This document shows, piece after piece, positions 5,479 through 5,954 of a DNA stretch of 5,954 nt. Source of the DNA: Lachnospiraceae bacterium UBA3863. GTDB lineage: Bacteria; Bacillota; Clostridia; Lachnospirales; Lachnospiraceae. The notes below the pieces were generated by a model that was given only the letters and a program-made list of their open reading frames with translations, made no database searches and was not told where the DNA came from. The position numbers and the translations under genes were made by a program. The DNA lies in contig DGGX01000049.1 of assembly GCA_002392385.1 (NCBI GenBank), forward strand, positions 1,703 to 7,656. Direction: 5' to 3'. The number at the start of each line of letters is the position of its first letter. Position 1 is the stretch's first letter.

Positions 5479-5954
5479 CTCTGTCGCGCAGTCATAGCTG
5501 ACGATAGGCGGCTTCTCGCCGCGCTCCAGGGCGGGCAGATAGCGCTTCCAGAAATCATCGAAGAGGCGGAAGATCTCCTTGTGTCTGGCCACGATGATGA
5601 AGACGGTGATCAGCACGTAGACGGCGGACAGGACGTCTGTGAAGGCCCAGAGGAGGTCAGCCTCGACGTTGTAGAAGACCACGCAGGGAAGCATGTAGTA
5701 GATCATATAGACCGGCATCATCTTCCGGTTGGTCTCCGTGTCGCCGAACGCGTAGTTGACGGACTTCTCGCAGGTATAATACATGCCGATGATGGTGGTC
5801 CAGGCAAAGATCGCGATGGCGATGGCCGTCAGCTTGCCGCCGATGGCGCCGTAGGCCTGGGTGAAGGCGTAGGTTGTCAGGGCGCCGCTGGTGGTGTCAC
5901 TGGTATAGTAGGAGCCGGTCATGATGATGGTGAAGGCCGTGATGGAGCAGATGA
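5461..5954 (-). CDS. Alanine/glycine:cation symporter (AGCS family), C-terminal part; N-terminus off the right edge
   Basis: The minus-strand frame is open from the right edge to the TAA at 5463-5461, giving 164 visible residues. A methionine at 5922 is internal: the frame continues upstream with ICSITAFTII, a segment of the family's late transmembrane helices. AGCS proteins (AlsT/DagA type, usually about 450-490 residues) import alanine or glycine with Na+ or H+ across the cytoplasmic membrane. Recognisable pieces, numbered from the first visible residue, are CSITAFTIIMTGSYYTSDTTSG, the long helix KLTAIAIAIFAWTTIIGMYYTCEKSVNYAFG (about 40-70, matching the family's FAFSTIIGWYYYGE-like segment), MMPVYMIYYMLPCVVFYNV, and a last helix ADLLWAFTDVLSAVYVLITVFIIV before a basic cytoplasmic tail. 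The gene is convergent with the nucleotidase. Its last codons (about PQRD and stop) lie in the final arm of the repeat array, so that array may have replaced the original 3' end. Start and ion-binding residues are outside the window. Confidence 0.9.
   Translation of the reverse strand, partial: ICSITAFTIIMTGSYYTSDTTSGALTTYAFTQAYGAIGGKLTAIAIAIFAWTTIIGMYYTCEKSVNYAFGDTETNRKMMPVYMIYYMLPCVVFYNVEADLLWAFTDVLSAVYVLITVFIIVARHKEIFRLFDDFWKRYLPALERGEKPPIVSYDCATEEPQRD

Overview
The window looks like a piece of chromosome from a moderately GC-rich anaerobic Firmicute (class Clostridia, perhaps Lachnospiraceae or a relative). The reasons are strong AGGAGG-type ribosome-binding sites, a lipoprotein with a Ser/Gly/Ala-rich linker after its lipobox, consensus-like sigma-A promoters, an intrinsic terminator, and a transport-heavy gene set typical of amino-acid-using gut anaerobes. 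The taxon is inferred, not proven. No phage, insertion-sequence, tRNA, rRNA or CRISPR features were seen.

Left part (1-2170, minus strand): a branched-chain amino acid type ABC uptake locus. A lipoprotein substrate-binding protein (865-2097) is transcribed from a near-consensus promoter (TTGTCA, 17 nt, TATAAT). It is followed by a strong intrinsic terminator (796-828) and then by a LivH-type permease (start at 667, running off the left edge). An extended -10 promoter (TGCTATAAT) lies between terminator and permease, so the binding protein and the membrane part appear to be transcribed at different levels.

Middle (2229-5104, plus strand): two genes divergent from the ABC locus and probably co-transcribed. 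The first is a short CLC-family anion transporter (2271-3602). It keeps the gating glutamate (GREGA) but lacks the proton-glutamate pair of classical CLC exchangers, and carries GGEIVP where those have GxFxP. These features resemble the fluoride/proton CLC branch. The second is a metallophosphatase/5'-nucleotidase (3644-5104) with all its metal-binding motifs but no signal peptide, so it is predicted to be cytoplasmic.

Right part (5105-5954): the gap between the convergent nucleotidase and a minus-strand alanine/glycine:cation symporter gene (C-terminal part only, running off the right edge) is filled almost stop codon to stop codon by a regular palindromic repeat array. It has six left arms and five right arms plus one decayed right arm, alternating with a period of 61 nt (once 62), 20-nt arms, 7-8 nt spacers and 14-nt linkers. 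The last arm contains the stop codon and last codons of the symporter. This array is the most unusual object in the window, and its function is unknown to me.
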